Origin: Hephaestia caeni
GTDB lineage: Bacteria > Pseudomonadota > Alphaproteobacteria > Sphingomonadales > Sphingomonadaceae
DNA length: 64,000 nucleotides
Direction: 5' to 3'
Assembly: GCF_003550065.1 (NCBI RefSeq)
Contig: NZ_QXDC01000002.1
Coordinates: forward strand, 1,769,858-1,833,857
This document shows, piece after piece, positions 18,256 through 27,453 of this stretch. The notes below the pieces were generated by a model. It was not told where the DNA came from and did not search any database. It saw only the letters and a list, made by a program, of their open reading frames with translations. The translations under genes and the position numbers were made by a program. Every line of letters begins with the position of its first letter. The stretch's first letter is position 1.

Positions 18256-19488
18256 ATGACGCTGATCGCCGACCTCAAAGCGCTTTCCAAGCCGCAGCGG
18301 GCCGCCATCTGGGCGAGCTATCTCGGCTGGACGCTCGACGCGTTCGATTTCTTCCTGATGGTGTTCATGCTCTCGGCGATCGCGACCGAGTTCGGCACCG
18401 ACATCAAGGCGGTGTCGGTCGCGATTTTCCTGACGCTCGCGGCGCGACCGTTCGGGGCGCTGTTCTTCGGCCTGCTCGCCGACAAGTTCGGGCGGCGGCC
18501 GATCCTGATGATCGACGTCACGCTGTTTTCACTGTTTTCCTTCGCCTCGGCCTTCGCGCCCTCGCTGGTCGCGCTGCTGATCCTGCGCACGCTGTTCGGT
18601 TTTGCGATGGGCGGCGAATGGGGCATTGGCGCAAGCCTGGTGATGGAAACGATCCCCGCGAAGCTGCGCGGGCCTGTGTCGGGATTGCTCCAGAGCGGCT
18701 ACCCCTCGGGCTATTTCCTCGCCAGCCTCGTCTATTTCCTGCTGTTCGACTTGATCGGCTGGCGCGGCATGTTCATGGTCGGGATCGCGCCCGCGATCCT
18801 CGTCCTCCTGATCCGCATGCATGTCGAGGAAAGCCCCGCCTTCGAGGCATCGAGAGGCAAGCCGCGCGTCAACGCCTTTGCGGAACTCGCGCGGCACTGG
18901 AAGATCGCGCTCTACATGATCGTGCTGATGGCGGCGTTCAACGCGTTCAGCCACGGCACGCAGGATCTCTACCCGACCTTCCTCCAGCAGCAGCACCATT
19001 TCGACACCCGGCTGACCGGCACGCTGACCGCGATCATGAATGTCGGCGCGATCGTCGGCGGGATCGGCTTCGGGATCTGGTCCGAGACGATCGGGCGGCG
19101 GCGCGCGATTATCTATGCGTGCCTGCTCGCGCTGCCGGTGCTGCCGCTCTGGGCGTTCACCGCGACCCCGCTATTGCTGGGCGCGGGCGCGTTCCTGATG
19201 CAGGTCGCGGTGCAGGGCGCGTGGGGCATCGTGCCCGTGCACCTCAACGAACTGTCGCCAGGCGCCGTGCGGGCGATGTTTCCCGGTGTCGCTTACCAGC
19301 TCGGCAATCTGATCATGTCGCGCAATGCCGTATTCCAGGCCGATATCGCCGACAGCCACGGCGGCGATTACGGGCTCGCGCTGGCGCTGTTCGGCGGCGC
19401 GATGGCAGTGCTGATCGCAGTATGGACGGCGTTCGGCCCCGAGCGGACCGACGTCGATTTCACCGCCGAAGCAGCGCGTGAGGGGTGA
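18256..19488 (+). CDS. MFS transporter (sialate/aromatic-acid symporter type)
   Basis: 410 residues, 12 predicted membrane helices. It has the MFS loop motif GLLADKFGRRP between helices 2 and 3. It also has an early LGWTLDAFDFFLMVFML stretch, typical of the NanT/MhpT-like metabolite:H+ symporters, and GGEWGIGASLVMETIP. Substrate unknown. Sits alone, upstream of a large palindromic repeat. Confidence 0.88.
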   Translation: MTLIADLKALSKPQRAAIWASYLGWTLDAFDFFLMVFMLSAIATEFGTDIKAVSVAIFLTLAARPFGALFFGLLADKFGRRPILMIDVTLFSLFSFASAFAPSLVALLILRTLFGFAMGGEWGIGASLVMETIPAKLRGPVSGLLQSGYPSGYFLASLVYFLLFDLIGWRGMFMVGIAPAILVLLIRMHVEESPAFEASRGKPRVNAFAELARHWKIALYMIVLMAAFNAFSHGTQDLYPTFLQQQHHFDTRLTGTLTAIMNVGAIVGGIGFGIWSETIGRRRAIIYACLLALPVLPLWAFTATPLLLGAGAFLMQVAVQGAWGIVPVHLNELSPGAVRAMFPGVAYQLGNLIMSRNAVFQADIADSHGGDYGLALALFGGAMAVLIAVWTAFGPERTDVDFTAEAAREG

Positions 19489-19528
19489 GGGTCCGTTGGG
19501 GATGCGCCTTTCGGCGCATTGCGGCATC

Positions 19529-19595
19529 GGCCCGCTCCCCCACCCCACCTCCCATGCAGTATAATTACGTGGGAGGTGGGGTGGGGGAGCGGGCC
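19529..19595. repeat. Perfect 26-bp inverted repeat
   Basis: Arms 19529-19554 and 19570-19595 are exact reverse complements (GC-rich, runs of C and G), with a 15-base AT-rich spacer TGCAGTATAATTACG. It forms one of the most stable hairpins of the window. A decayed copy is at 17255. It is followed after ten bases by a second small stem-loop that recurs at 25384. Probably a mobile or REP-like element. It could also terminate the MFS transcript. Confidence 0.85.
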
Positions 19596-19605
19596 GGTGC
19601 CGCCT

Positions 19606-19631
19606 CGGAAATCGCTCTTTCGCGATTTCCC
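19606..19631. repeat. Stem-loop repeat, copy 1 (GGAAATCGC type)
   Basis: Nine-base stem GGAAATCGC / GCGATTTCC around loop TCTTTC. The same 26-base sequence occurs at 25384-25409. Here it lies 26 bases before the start of the following gene. Confidence 0.7.
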
Positions 19632-19657
19632 GAACAGACTCATAGGACAAACCCACG

Positions 19658-20086
19658 ATGCCCCGACTCCGCCAAAAGCAACGCCGGCGACCGCCGCCCC
19701 GCGCCTTCTGGATACTGGTCGCCGGGCTGATCGGGTGCGCCGCGTTGCTGTGGTGGCACTATCGCAACCGGCCCGACCCGGCACCGCCCGTCGTTTCCAA
19801 CCGGCAGCGGCTGGTATCGGCCGCGATCGCCGCGCTGCGCGCCGATCCGAACGTCGCCGACATCGTCTATTCGCCGGCCGGGGACCAATGGGACGCAACC
19901 CCGATCGCGGGCACCGACGACGCCACCGCATTTGCCCGCTACGTCTGTTTCGTGCTTGATGCGCAGCATGTCATCCGGCCCGCGACGAGCGTGCGCGTGA
20001 TCGACAACGACCGGCTCGAAGCGAGCGGATTCGACTATAGCCGGGCCAGCCGCGGCCGGCTGACCTGCGAAACGGAGACACGATGA
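19658..20086 (+). CDS. Membrane-anchored protein of unknown function
   Basis: 142 residues: a basic N-terminus (RQKQRRRPPP), one transmembrane helix (about 17-35) and a soluble domain with no recognised family. Its stop overlaps the arsC start by four bases (ATGA), so the two are translationally coupled. It could be an accessory to that reductase, but nothing in the sequence proves it. Confidence 0.75.
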   Translation: MPRLRQKQRRRPPPRAFWILVAGLIGCAALLWWHYRNRPDPAPPVVSNRQRLVSAAIAALRADPNVADIVYSPAGDQWDATPIAGTDDATAFARYVCFVLDAQHVIRPATSVRVIDNDRLEASGFDYSRASRGRLTCETETR

Positions 20087-20418
20087 AGGCGACGATTCTG
20101 CACAACCCGCGCTGTTCCAAATCGCGCGAGGCGCTGGCGATCCTCGAAGCGGCAGGCGCCGAGGTGACGGTGATCGACTATCTCAAGGCGCCGCCGAGTG
20201 CGGCCGATCTCAAGGCGCTGTACGCGCGCGCGGGCATGACGCCGCGCGAGGGGCTGCGCACCGCCGAGGCGGGCGCAAAAGCGCTGAAAAATGCCGACGA
20301 CGACTCGATCCTCGCCGCGATGACGGCCGATCCGATCCTGATCGAGCGCCCGCTGGTCGCGACTGACAAAGGCGTGGTGCTCGGCCGCCCGCCCGAGAAG
20401 GTGCGCGAGATTCTTTAA
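20083..20418 (+). CDS. arsC: Arsenate reductase, glutaredoxin-coupled
   Basis: 111 residues. The N-terminus ILHNPRCSKSREAL has the catalytic Cys11 in the HxxxC context typical of glutaredoxin-type ArsC. The substrate-binding arginine lies in ILIERPLV. No arsR/arsB neighbours, so it may have a housekeeping or different oxyanion role. Confidence 0.9.
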   Translation: MKATILHNPRCSKSREALAILEAAGAEVTVIDYLKAPPSAADLKALYARAGMTPREGLRTAEAGAKALKNADDDSILAAMTADPILIERPLVATDKGVVLGRPPEKVREIL

Positions 20419-20439
20419 AAATTCCGCTCGATCCGATGT

Positions 20440-20492
20440 GTTCCCGCGGAAGCGGGAACCCAGGGTCTCAGGCGCAGTGCTCCGCACCCTGG
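20440..20492. repeat. Double hairpin between convergent genes
   Basis: Hairpin 1 GTTCCCGC-GGAA-GCGGGAAC (20440-20459) and a second inverted repeat CCAGGGT/ACCCTGG (20460-20466 and 20486-20492). Same class as the elements near 4786 and 27347. Lies between arsC and the convergent PAS gene and probably ends both transcripts. Confidence 0.65.
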
Positions 20493-20509
20493 GCGAGCAC
20501 GATCAACAG

Positions 20510-20920
20510 CTACCGCCCCGCCGGCATCTCGGCGGTGATGTCGAGCTTGGTGCCATAGAGATGCGTCGCGCTGCCGTTGCGCACGATGATGTCGGCGGTC
20601 ACGAGCATCCAGCGGGGCGCCCCGCCCGGCCGCAGGATTTTTGCTTCAAAGGTGAAGCTGCCGCAGGTCGCGATCGCGTGGCTGCGCAATTGATCGAGCA
20701 GCACCCGCGATTCGGGATCATACATCGCGACGATGTCGCGCCGGTCGATCGCGCAACCGCGCGGCAGGCCGAACAGGTCGTAGACGCCCGGCGCCCAGCG
20801 CAATACGTCGCCGTCGAGCGCGCATTCCCACGCCGCCGGCAGCGGTCGCGGACCTTCCCCGATCCCCGGCCCGGCGCGGAATTCGTTCGGCAGCTTGAGC
20901 AAAGGACCGGCCACACACAC
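20510..20920 (-). CDS. PAS-domain protein
   Basis: 136 residues, almost entirely one PAS fold: RWAPGVYDLFGLPRG, then a helical segment with YDPESRVLLDQLRSHAI, then the beta hairpin PRWMLVTADIIVRNG and LYGTKLDITAE. No output domain, so it may be a stand-alone sensor or signalling partner. The start is a GTG at 20920. No ATG gives a better frame. Confidence 0.7.
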   Translation of the reverse strand: MCVAGPLLKLPNEFRAGPGIGEGPRPLPAAWECALDGDVLRWAPGVYDLFGLPRGCAIDRRDIVAMYDPESRVLLDQLRSHAIATCGSFTFEAKILRPGGAPRWMLVTADIIVRNGSATHLYGTKLDITAEMPAGR

Positions 20921-21031
20921 TCGCTCGTTGGCCCGTATCGGGCTGGCATGATTCGTAATCGATCAACGTGAAGGCGAGGTAAAGCGGCAAAGCGGGGTGA
21001 CGCGTCGATGCGGCCCGGCTAAAGCCGCGCC

Positions 21032-23263
21032 ATGACCGAGATCACGCCAGAGATCGTCGCCCAGCACGGGCTGTCGTCCGAAGAATATGCGCGCGTCCTG
21101 AACGCGCTGGGCCGCGCACCGAACCTTGTCGAACTCGGCATCTTTTCGGTGATGTGGTCCGAGCATTGCAGCTACAAAAGCTCGCGCATCCACCTGAAGA
21201 AGCTGCCGACCACCGGCCCCCAGGTCATTTGCGGCCCCGGCGAAAATGCCGGCGTGATCGATATCGGCGACGGGCAGGCGGCGATCTTCAAGATGGAAAG
21301 CCACAACCACCCGTCGTATATCGAGCCGTATCAGGGCGCGGCGACGGGCGTCGGCGGCATCCTGCGCGACGTCTTCACGATGGGCGCGCGGCCGGTGGCG
21401 AATATGAACGCGCTGCGTTTCGGCTCACCCGACCACCCCAAGATGCGCCATCTGATCGCGGGTGTCGTCTCGGGCATCGGCGGTTACGGCAATTGCGTCG
21501 GCGTGCCGACGGTGGGCGGCGAGGTCGATTTCCACCGCGCCTACGACGGCAACATCCTCGTCAACGCGATGACCGTCGGCGTCGCGCAGACCGACAAGAT
21601 CTTCTATTCGGCTGCCTCGGGTGTGGGCAATCCGATCGTCTATGTCGGCTCCAAGACCGGGCGTGACGGCATCCACGGCGCGACGATGGCCTCGGCCGAT
21701 TTCGACGAGGATTCGGACGATAAGCGCCCCACGGTGCAGGTCGGCGATCCGTTCACCGAGAAATTGCTGATCGAGGCGTGCCTCGAACTGATGGCGTCGG
21801 ACGCGATCGTCGCGATCCAGGATATGGGCGCGGCCGGGCTCACCTCGTCGTCGGTCGAGATGGCGTCGAAGGGCGGCGTCGGGATCGAGCTGGTGATGGA
21901 CGACGTGCCCCAGCGCGAAACCGGCATGACGCCCTATGAGATGATGCTCAGCGAATCGCAGGAGCGCATGCTGATGGTCCTGAAGCCCGGCCGCGAGCCC
22001 GAGGCCGAGGCGATCTTCCGCAAATGGGAATTGGATTTCGCGGTGATCGGGCATGTCACCGATACCGGGCGGATGGTGCTCAAGTTCGAAGGCGAGACGG
22101 TGTGCGACATCCCGCTGGGGCCGCTTGCCGACGATCCCCCGGCCTATGACCGGCCGTGGGTGCCGACGACGCCCCCCGCCCCGCTCCACGACGTCCCCGA
22201 CGTCGCCGACCTTGCCGCCGACCTCAAGACGCTGATGGGATCGCCCGACATCGCCAGCCGCCGCTGGATCTGGGAGCAATATGACCACATGGTCGGCGCC
22301 GACACCGTGCAGCGCCCCGGCGGCGACGCCGCGGTGGTGCGCGTCCACGGCACGAACAAGGCGCTGGCGATCACCACCGATTGCACCCCGCGCTACTGCT
22401 TCGCCGATCCCGTCGAGGGCGGGCGGCAGGCGATCGCGGAAGCGTGGCGCAACCTGACCGCGGTCGGCGCCACCCCGCTGGCGACCACCGATTGCATGAA
22501 TTTCGGCAACCCGCAGCGGCCCGAGATCATGGGCCAGTTCGTCGGCTGCATCGAGGGCATGGCCGAGGCGTGCGCGGCGCTTGATTTCCCGATCGTGAGC
22601 GGCAACGTCAGCCTCTATAACGAGACCAGGACCGACGACGGCAGCGGGTCCGCGATCCTGCCCACCCCCGCGATCGGCGGCGTCGGGCTGCTTCGGGACT
22701 GGTCCAAATCCGCCACGATCGGCTTCAAGGGCAGCGGCGACGTGCTGGTGGTGATCGGCACGCGTGGCGGGCATCTCGGCCAGTCGCTGTGGCTGCGCGA
22801 GGTCCACGGCCGCGAGGGCGCCGAGGCCGGGCCGCCGCCGCCGGTCGATCTCGCTGCCGAGCGCCGGACGGGCGATTTCGTGCGCGGCCAGATCACGATC
22901 GGCGCACTGACGGCGGTGCACGACGTGTCCGACGGCGGGCTCGCGGTCGCGATCGCCGAAATGGCGCTTGCGGGTAATATCGGCGCGCTGATCCAGCCCG
23001 CCGGGCCGGGGCATATCGCCAAGCAGTTCTTCGCCGAGGATCAGGGGCTGTACGTCGCCACCGTCGACGACGCGCATCTGCTCGATTTCCTGACCGGCGC
23101 CGATGCCGCCGGGGTCGAGGTCGAACGGATCGGGCGCACCGCGGGCAAGCGCCTCATCTTCGAGCTGCACGACAACGACTTCTGCGTGCCCCTCGACGAC
23201 CTGCGCGCGGTGCACGAAGGGTTCTTCCCGAAAATCATGGGCGCGGATTCGGCGCGCACCTGA
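21032..23263 (+). CDS. purL: Phosphoribosylformylglycinamidine synthase subunit PurL
   Basis: 743 residues, the small PurL form that works with PurQ and PurS in purine synthesis. Seen: [19 protein letters not shown] with the active-site His, [21 protein letters not shown] (ATP site), the central [17 protein letters not shown] and the second half with [17 protein letters not shown]. PurQ and PurS are not in the window. Confidence 0.96.
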   Translation: MTEITPEIVAQHGLSSEEYARVLNALGRAPNLVELGIFSVMWSEHCSYKSSRIHLKKLPTTGPQVICGPGENAGVIDIGDGQAAIFKMESHNHPSYIEPYQGAATGVGGILRDVFTMGARPVANMNALRFGSPDHPKMRHLIAGVVSGIGGYGNCVGVPTVGGEVDFHRAYDGNILVNAMTVGVAQTDKIFYSAASGVGNPIVYVGSKTGRDGIHGATMASADFDEDSDDKRPTVQVGDPFTEKLLIEACLELMASDAIVAIQDMGAAGLTSSSVEMASKGGVGIELVMDDVPQRETGMTPYEMMLSESQERMLMVLKPGREPEAEAIFRKWELDFAVIGHVTDTGRMVLKFEGETVCDIPLGPLADDPPAYDRPWVPTTPPAPLHDVPDVADLAADLKTLMGSPDIASRRWIWEQYDHMVGADTVQRPGGDAAVVRVHGTNKALAITTDCTPRYCFADPVEGGRQAIAEAWRNLTAVGATPLATTDCMNFGNPQRPEIMGQFVGCIEGMAEACAALDFPIVSGNVSLYNETRTDDGSGSAILPTPAIGGVGLLRDWSKSATIGFKGSGDVLVVIGTRGGHLGQSLWLREVHGREGAEAGPPPPVDLAAERRTGDFVRGQITIGALTAVHDVSDGGLAVAIAEMALAGNIGALIQPAGPGHIAKQFFAEDQGLYVATVDDAHLLDFLTGADAAGVEVERIGRTAGKRLIFELHDNDFCVPLDDLRAVHEGFFPKIMGADSART

Positions 23264-23276
23264 TGCAAGGCGTGGG

Positions 23277-24521
23277 GTGACCTCCCCCGCCCCACCAATC
23301 GCGCGGATCACCGCGATCGACACCGTGCGCGGGTTCGCGGTGCTCGGCATCCTGATCATGAACGTGGTCGGGATGGCGATGCCCAGCGCCGCCTATGGCG
23401 ATCCGCGTGCCTATGGCGGCAGCGGAGGCGCGGACCTGATCGCGTGGCTGGCGGCGTTCGTGATCGCCGACGGCAAGATGCGCGGGCTGTTCACGATGCT
23501 GTTCGGCGCCTCGATGGCGATCGTCGCCGATCGCGCGGCGGCGCGCGGCGCGAGCCCGGCGGCGGTGCATTACCAGCGGATGGCATGGCTGCTCGTGATC
23601 GGCCTCATCCACGCCTATCTGATCTGGCACGGCGACATTCTGGCCGAATATGCGGTGACCGGCGCGATCCTGTTCTTCGCGATTGCGTGGCGCCCGGCGG
23701 CGCTGTTCTACATGGCGCTGGTGTTCTGGGGCGTCGACATCGCGATGCACGTCGATGCCTGGTGGGCGCTCGATACGCTGCGGGCGGCCGCCAGCCAGCC
23801 CGACGCCGCCGCCGATACGATCGCGCACTGGATGCGGCTGTCGACGCCCGACGCGGCGGCGGCCGCACGCGAACTCGCGGCCTATCGTGGCGATTTCGCG
23901 GACATCGAGGCGGCACGGATCGCCAACGCGCTCGCGATCCAGCGGATGCTGCCGCAATTGCTGGTCGAATCGCTCGGCATGGCGGCGCTGGGGATCGGCC
24001 TCTATCGCACCGGCTATTTCACGCGCTGGCCCGCGCGGGCGCATCGCGCGCTGATCGTCGCGGGCGCGGTCGCGCTGGTGTTGACGGCATGGATCGCGGG
24101 CGGCGCCGTCGGTCTCGATCCGGTGGCGATGCACGGCGCGGATGTCGCGAGCCTCATGCTGCGCCCGGCGATCATGCTCGGCTATGCGAGCGCGCTGATC
24201 CTGCTGGTGGCGAGCGGGAAGATGCGATGGCTCGTCGCGCGGCTGGCGGCGGCGGGGCGGATGGCGCTGACCAACTATCTCGCCAGCAGCATCGTTTTGA
24301 CGACGATCTTCTACGGCTATGGCGGCGGCTGGTTCGGGGCGTTCTCGCGCGCGGCGCTGGTGCCGTTCGTGCTCGCGATGTGGGCGCTGATCCTGCTCTG
24401 GTCGGCGCCGTGGCTCGCGCGATTCGCTTATGGCCCGGCCGAATGGCTGTGGCGCAGCCTGGCCCGCCGCGCGCTGCAACCGATGCGCATCAGCCACAAG
24501 CCACCAAGCAAACGCGAATAG
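23277..24521 (+). CDS. DUF418 membrane protein
   Basis: About 414 residues with roughly eight or nine membrane helices. The N-terminal ITAIDTVRGFAVLGILIMN and the C-terminal block GRMALTNYLASSIVLTTIFYG are DUF418 signatures. Start taken as GTG 23277, thirteen bases after the purL stop, because the conserved domain begins there and a longer frame would overlap purL. Function unknown; possibly transport. The Fur-like palindrome lies after its stop. Confidence 0.85.
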   Translation: MTSPAPPIARITAIDTVRGFAVLGILIMNVVGMAMPSAAYGDPRAYGGSGGADLIAWLAAFVIADGKMRGLFTMLFGASMAIVADRAAARGASPAAVHYQRMAWLLVIGLIHAYLIWHGDILAEYAVTGAILFFAIAWRPAALFYMALVFWGVDIAMHVDAWWALDTLRAAASQPDAAADTIAHWMRLSTPDAAAAARELAAYRGDFADIEAARIANALAIQRMLPQLLVESLGMAALGIGLYRTGYFTRWPARAHRALIVAGAVALVLTAWIAGGAVGLDPVAMHGADVASLMLRPAIMLGYASALILLVASGKMRWLVARLAAAGRMALTNYLASSIVLTTIFYGYGGGWFGAFSRAALVPFVLAMWALILLWSAPWLARFAYGPAEWLWRSLARRALQPMRISHKPPSKRE

Positions 24522-24534
24522 CTCGCAATAGGGC

Positions 24535-24551
24535 TTGCGAATCAGTCGCAA
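24535..24551 (+). promoter_or_regulatory. Putative Fur-type operator before bfd
   Basis: TTGCGAATCAGTCGCAA is a perfect 6-5-6 palindrome 36 bases before the bfd start. The half-site extension TCGCAATA also occurs at 24523-24530, so there may be two overlapping sites. Position and neighbours (bacterioferritin and its ferredoxin) make iron control the natural reading. Confidence 0.6.
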
Positions 24552-24586
24552 TAGCCCTAGACGATCGGCACCGGAAGGAGCCCGAA

Positions 24587-24781
24587 TTGGTCGTCTGTGT
24601 CTGCAATGCCCTTCGCGAAGAAGACGTCCGCGCCGCGGCGCGCGGCGGCGCGGCGACGGTCTGCCAGGCGTATCGCGCGCTCGATCGCCAGCCCAAATGC
24701 GGCCAGTGCGTCTGCTACGCACGTGAGATCATCGACGCCGAACGGGCCGCGGCGATGGACGAAACGCGCGCGGCTGCGTAG
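24587..24781 (+). CDS. bfd: Bacterioferritin-associated ferredoxin
   Basis: 64 residues. A BFD-like [2Fe-2S] domain with cysteines in VVCVCNALRE and PKCGQCVCYAREI. It reduces the heme of bacterioferritin to release stored iron. The start is a TTG codon with an excellent GGAAGGAG site six bases upstream and matches the family N-terminus. Followed by bfr. Confidence 0.92.
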   Translation: MVVCVCNALREEDVRAAARGGAATVCQAYRALDRQPKCGQCVCYAREIIDAERAAAMDETRAAA

Positions 24782-24879
24782 CATTCGCATCAAGAAAAAC
24801 CCCTGATTTCCGCCATTTTTCGGGTGTCCTTCGCAGCGGCGATGGCGTAGAGTCGCAGGCCAGCACATAGGAGGCGGCC

Positions 24880-25362
24880 ATGAAGGGCGATCCCAAGGTC
24901 ATCGATTTTTTGAACGAGGCGCTCAAGAACGAGCTGACCGCGATCAACCAGTATTTCCTGCATTACCGGATGCTCGATCACTGGGGCGTCAAGCGGCTCG
25001 CCAAGTTCGAACACGACGAATCGATCGACGAGATGAAGCACGCCGACATGCTGGCGGAGCGCATCCTGTTTCTCGATGGGCTGCCCAATTTCCAACTGCT
25101 GGGGCGGCTCAGGATCGGCGAGACGGTCGAGGAGATCCTCAAGGCCGATCTCGCGCTCGAGATGGACGCGGTGCCGCAACTCAAGAACGCGATCGAATAT
25201 TGCGAGCAGGTGCGCGATTACGTCAGCCGCGACCTGTTCCGCCGCATCCTCGTCAGCGAGGAGGAGCATGTCGATACGCTCGAAACCCAGTTCGACATGA
25301 TCGAGCGGATGGGAATCGAGAATTACGTCCAGTTGCAGTCGAAGCCCGCCAGCGAAGATTGA
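24880..25362 (+). CDS. bfr: Bacterioferritin
   Basis: 160 residues, 24-mer iron store. The ferroxidase and heme ligands fall at the family positions: E18, Y25, E51, H54 and the heme-binding Met52 (DEMKHADML). A GGAGGCGG site precedes the ATG. Probably in the same iron-responsive unit as bfd, 98 bases upstream. Confidence 0.96.
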   Translation: MKGDPKVIDFLNEALKNELTAINQYFLHYRMLDHWGVKRLAKFEHDESIDEMKHADMLAERILFLDGLPNFQLLGRLRIGETVEEILKADLALEMDAVPQLKNAIEYCEQVRDYVSRDLFRRILVSEEEHVDTLETQFDMIERMGIENYVQLQSKPASED

Positions 25363-25383
25363 TTTGGGATGCCGCACCGGCCA

Positions 25384-25409
25384 CGGAAATCGCTCTTTCG
25401 CGATTTCCC
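25384..25409. repeat. Stem-loop repeat, copy 2 (GGAAATCGC type)
   Basis: Same 26-base stem-loop as at 19606-19631. Here it sits between the convergent bfr and Hpt genes, where it could act as a terminator. Confidence 0.7.
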
Positions 25410-25419
25410 AAACAAACGC

Positions 25420-25845
25420 TCAGGCCTGGCCGAAGCCGCCCGCGCGGCGGCCGAAGCCATTGCCCGCATGGCGCTGGACCAGCGGGTTGGCCTCGCGTTC
25501 GAGCATCTCGAGCGTCCGTTCGAACAACGGGCGGAGCTGAACCACGAGTTCGAGCGCCTCGCTGGGATCGTCGCGGCTCTCGACGCAGGCGCGCGCCGTC
25601 ACCTCGATCCGTTCGGACAGCAGCGCAAGCGGCCCCGCGCCGAATTGGTGCGACTCGCCTTTCAGCGTATGCGCGGGAAGGACGAGCGCGGCCGAATCGG
25701 CGCGCCGCATCGCGTCTTCGATCGCCGCGACCGATTTCACGCCGTCTTCATGGAAATAGCCGAGAATGCGCACGAAGCTGGCGCCCAACTCGCTGCGGGC
25801 CTGCTGAAAGGCCGTCCAGTCGACCAGCGAATCCTGTTCGTTCAT
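25420..25845 (-). CDS. Hpt-domain phosphotransfer protein
   Basis: 141 residues, a single histidine-phosphotransfer domain. The phospho-accepting His is H59 in LPAHTLKGES. The surrounding helices (ASFVRILGYFHED and LSERIEVTARAC) fit the four-helix bundle. No partner kinase or response regulator is adjacent. The C-terminal tail is Gly/Arg-rich. Confidence 0.87.
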   Translation of the reverse strand: MNEQDSLVDWTAFQQARSELGASFVRILGYFHEDGVKSVAAIEDAMRRADSAALVLPAHTLKGESHQFGAGPLALLSERIEVTARACVESRDDPSEALELVVQLRPLFERTLEMLEREANPLVQRHAGNGFGRRAGGFGQA

Positions 25846-25942
25846 CGTATCATCATTCCCCGCGCGGCACCGCGATCCCCCAGCAGCACCGACCTCCCGG
25901 CACTATCAGAAGTCGGTAAACGCGCGGTTGACGAGATCGCCG

Positions 25943-27307
25943 TCAGCCGCCGAACGGGTTTTTAGGCGCGCGCAGCGTCAGCCGGATCGGCACCGCACCG
26001 AAACCGAGATCGCGGCGGATGCCGTTGATCAGATAGCGCTGATAGCTGTCGGGAAGCTGATCGACCCGCGTGCCGAACAGTACGAAGCCGGGGGGCCGCG
26101 TCTTGGCCTGCGTCAGATAGCGCAGCTTGATCCGCTTGCCGCCGGGCGCGGGCGGCGGATTGGCATCGACCGCGCGTTCGAACCAGCGGTTGAGTTCGCC
26201 GGTGCCGACGCGGCGCGACCATGCCTCGCGCGTTTCGAACGCGACCTTGATCAGCGTATCGATACCCTTGCCCGTCGCCGCCGAGACGGTGAGCAACGGA
26301 ATGCCCTTGGCCTGCGACAGCCCGTCCTCGAGCGCGCCACGCACGCCGTTGAACAGCGACGACGCGTTTTCGGCCACATCCCATTTGTTGAGCGCGATGA
26401 CGAGCGCGCGGCCTTCTTCGAGGACATTCGCGGCGATCTTGAGATCCTGCACCTCGAGCCCGCGCGTCGCATCGAGCAGCAGCACCACGACCTCGGCGAA
26501 ATCGACCGCGCGCAACGCATCCGACACCGATAGCTTTTCGAGCTTGTCCTGCACGCGCGCGCGCTTGCGCATCCCCGCGGTATCGATCAGCCGCACCTCG
26601 CGGACCCCGCCTTCGGGATCGTGCCACTGCCAGTCGATCGCGATCGAATCGCGCGTGATCCCCGCCTCGGGGCCGGTGATCAGCCGATCCTCGCCCAGCA
26701 TCCGGTTGATCAGCGTCGACTTGCCGGCATTGGGCCGCCCGACGATCGCGAGCTTGAGGGGGGCGTCGGGGCTCTCCGGGTCGTCGTCTTCGGCCTCGAT
26801 CGCCTTGCCGTCGAGATGCGGCAGCAGTGCCTCGAACAGATCGCCCATGCCTTCGCCATGTTCGGCCGAGAGTTGCACCGGATCGCCGAGCCCGAGCGCC
26901 ATCGCCTCGTAGACGCCCGCCTCGCCCGCGCGGCCCTCGGCCTTGTTGGCGACGAGCACGATCGGCGTGGTCGATCCGCGCAGCCAGCGGGCGATCTCCT
27001 CGTCGAGCGGCACCAGCCCCGCGCGCGCATCGATCAGGAACAGCGCGACATCGGCCTGGCGCACCGCCGCCTCGGTCTGCACGCGCATCCGGCCCGGCAG
27101 CGTCGCGGCGTCCTCATCCTCGTAACCGGCGGTATCGATGACGCGGAAATCGAGCCCGATCAGGCTCGCGTCGCCCTCGCGCCGATCGCGCGTCACCCCC
27201 GGCTGGTCGTCGACCAACGCGAGCTTCTTGCCGACGAGCCGGTTGAACAGCGTCGACTTGCCGACATTGGGCCGGCCGATGATCGCGACGGTGGGAAGCC
27301 TGGACAT
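25943..27307 (-). CDS. der: Ribosome-assembly GTPase Der (EngA)
   Basis: 454 residues with two tandem GTPase domains and a KH-like C-terminus. Seen: GRPNVGKSTLFNRLVGKK (G1, first domain), DTAGYEDED, then GRPNAGKSTLINRMLGED (G1, second domain), DTAGMRKRARV and NKWD. Needed for 50S subunit maturation. Likely upstream neighbour bamB runs in the same direction, with a palindromic repeat between. Confidence 0.96.
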   Translation of the reverse strand: MSRLPTVAIIGRPNVGKSTLFNRLVGKKLALVDDQPGVTRDRREGDASLIGLDFRVIDTAGYEDEDAATLPGRMRVQTEAAVRQADVALFLIDARAGLVPLDEEIARWLRGSTTPIVLVANKAEGRAGEAGVYEAMALGLGDPVQLSAEHGEGMGDLFEALLPHLDGKAIEAEDDDPESPDAPLKLAIVGRPNAGKSTLINRMLGEDRLITGPEAGITRDSIAIDWQWHDPEGGVREVRLIDTAGMRKRARVQDKLEKLSVSDALRAVDFAEVVVLLLDATRGLEVQDLKIAANVLEEGRALVIALNKWDVAENASSLFNGVRGALEDGLSQAKGIPLLTVSAATGKGIDTLIKVAFETREAWSRRVGTGELNRWFERAVDANPPPAPGGKRIKLRYLTQAKTRPPGFVLFGTRVDQLPDSYQRYLINGIRRDLGFGAVPIRLTLRAPKNPFGG

Positions 27308-27346
27308 GCGTGCCTTCTAACGTGTGTCGGCGATGCAAGAAAAGCC

Positions 27347-27423
27347 GCGTTCCCGCGAAGGCGGGAACCCGGGACGACAAGCGGTGCGCCCGCGGCCCCG
27401 GATTCCCGCTTTCGCGGGAACGC
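27347..27423. repeat. REP-like palindrome between bamB and der
   Basis: 21-base arms (27347-27367 and 27403-27423) around GCGTTCCCGCGAA, reverse complements with one mismatch. Same class as the elements near 4786 and 20440. It lies between two genes on the minus strand. Confidence 0.75.
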
Positions 27424-27453
27424 AGCGAGCTTTCGCTCGCGCTCCTTGCGTTC

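Noticed and set aside
23103..23276. Upstream extension of the DUF418 gene into purL
   Set aside because: The extra residues are Ser/Thr/Arg noise read out of frame from purL; the conserved domain begins just after the GTG at 23277.
21425..23359. Long open frame on the minus strand opposite purL
   Set aside because: Its translation is low-complexity R/H/D-rich sequence without domains; it mirrors the codon bias of purL in high-GC DNA. The same holds for the long opposite frames at 1183-2166, 14970-16598 and 2176-3066.
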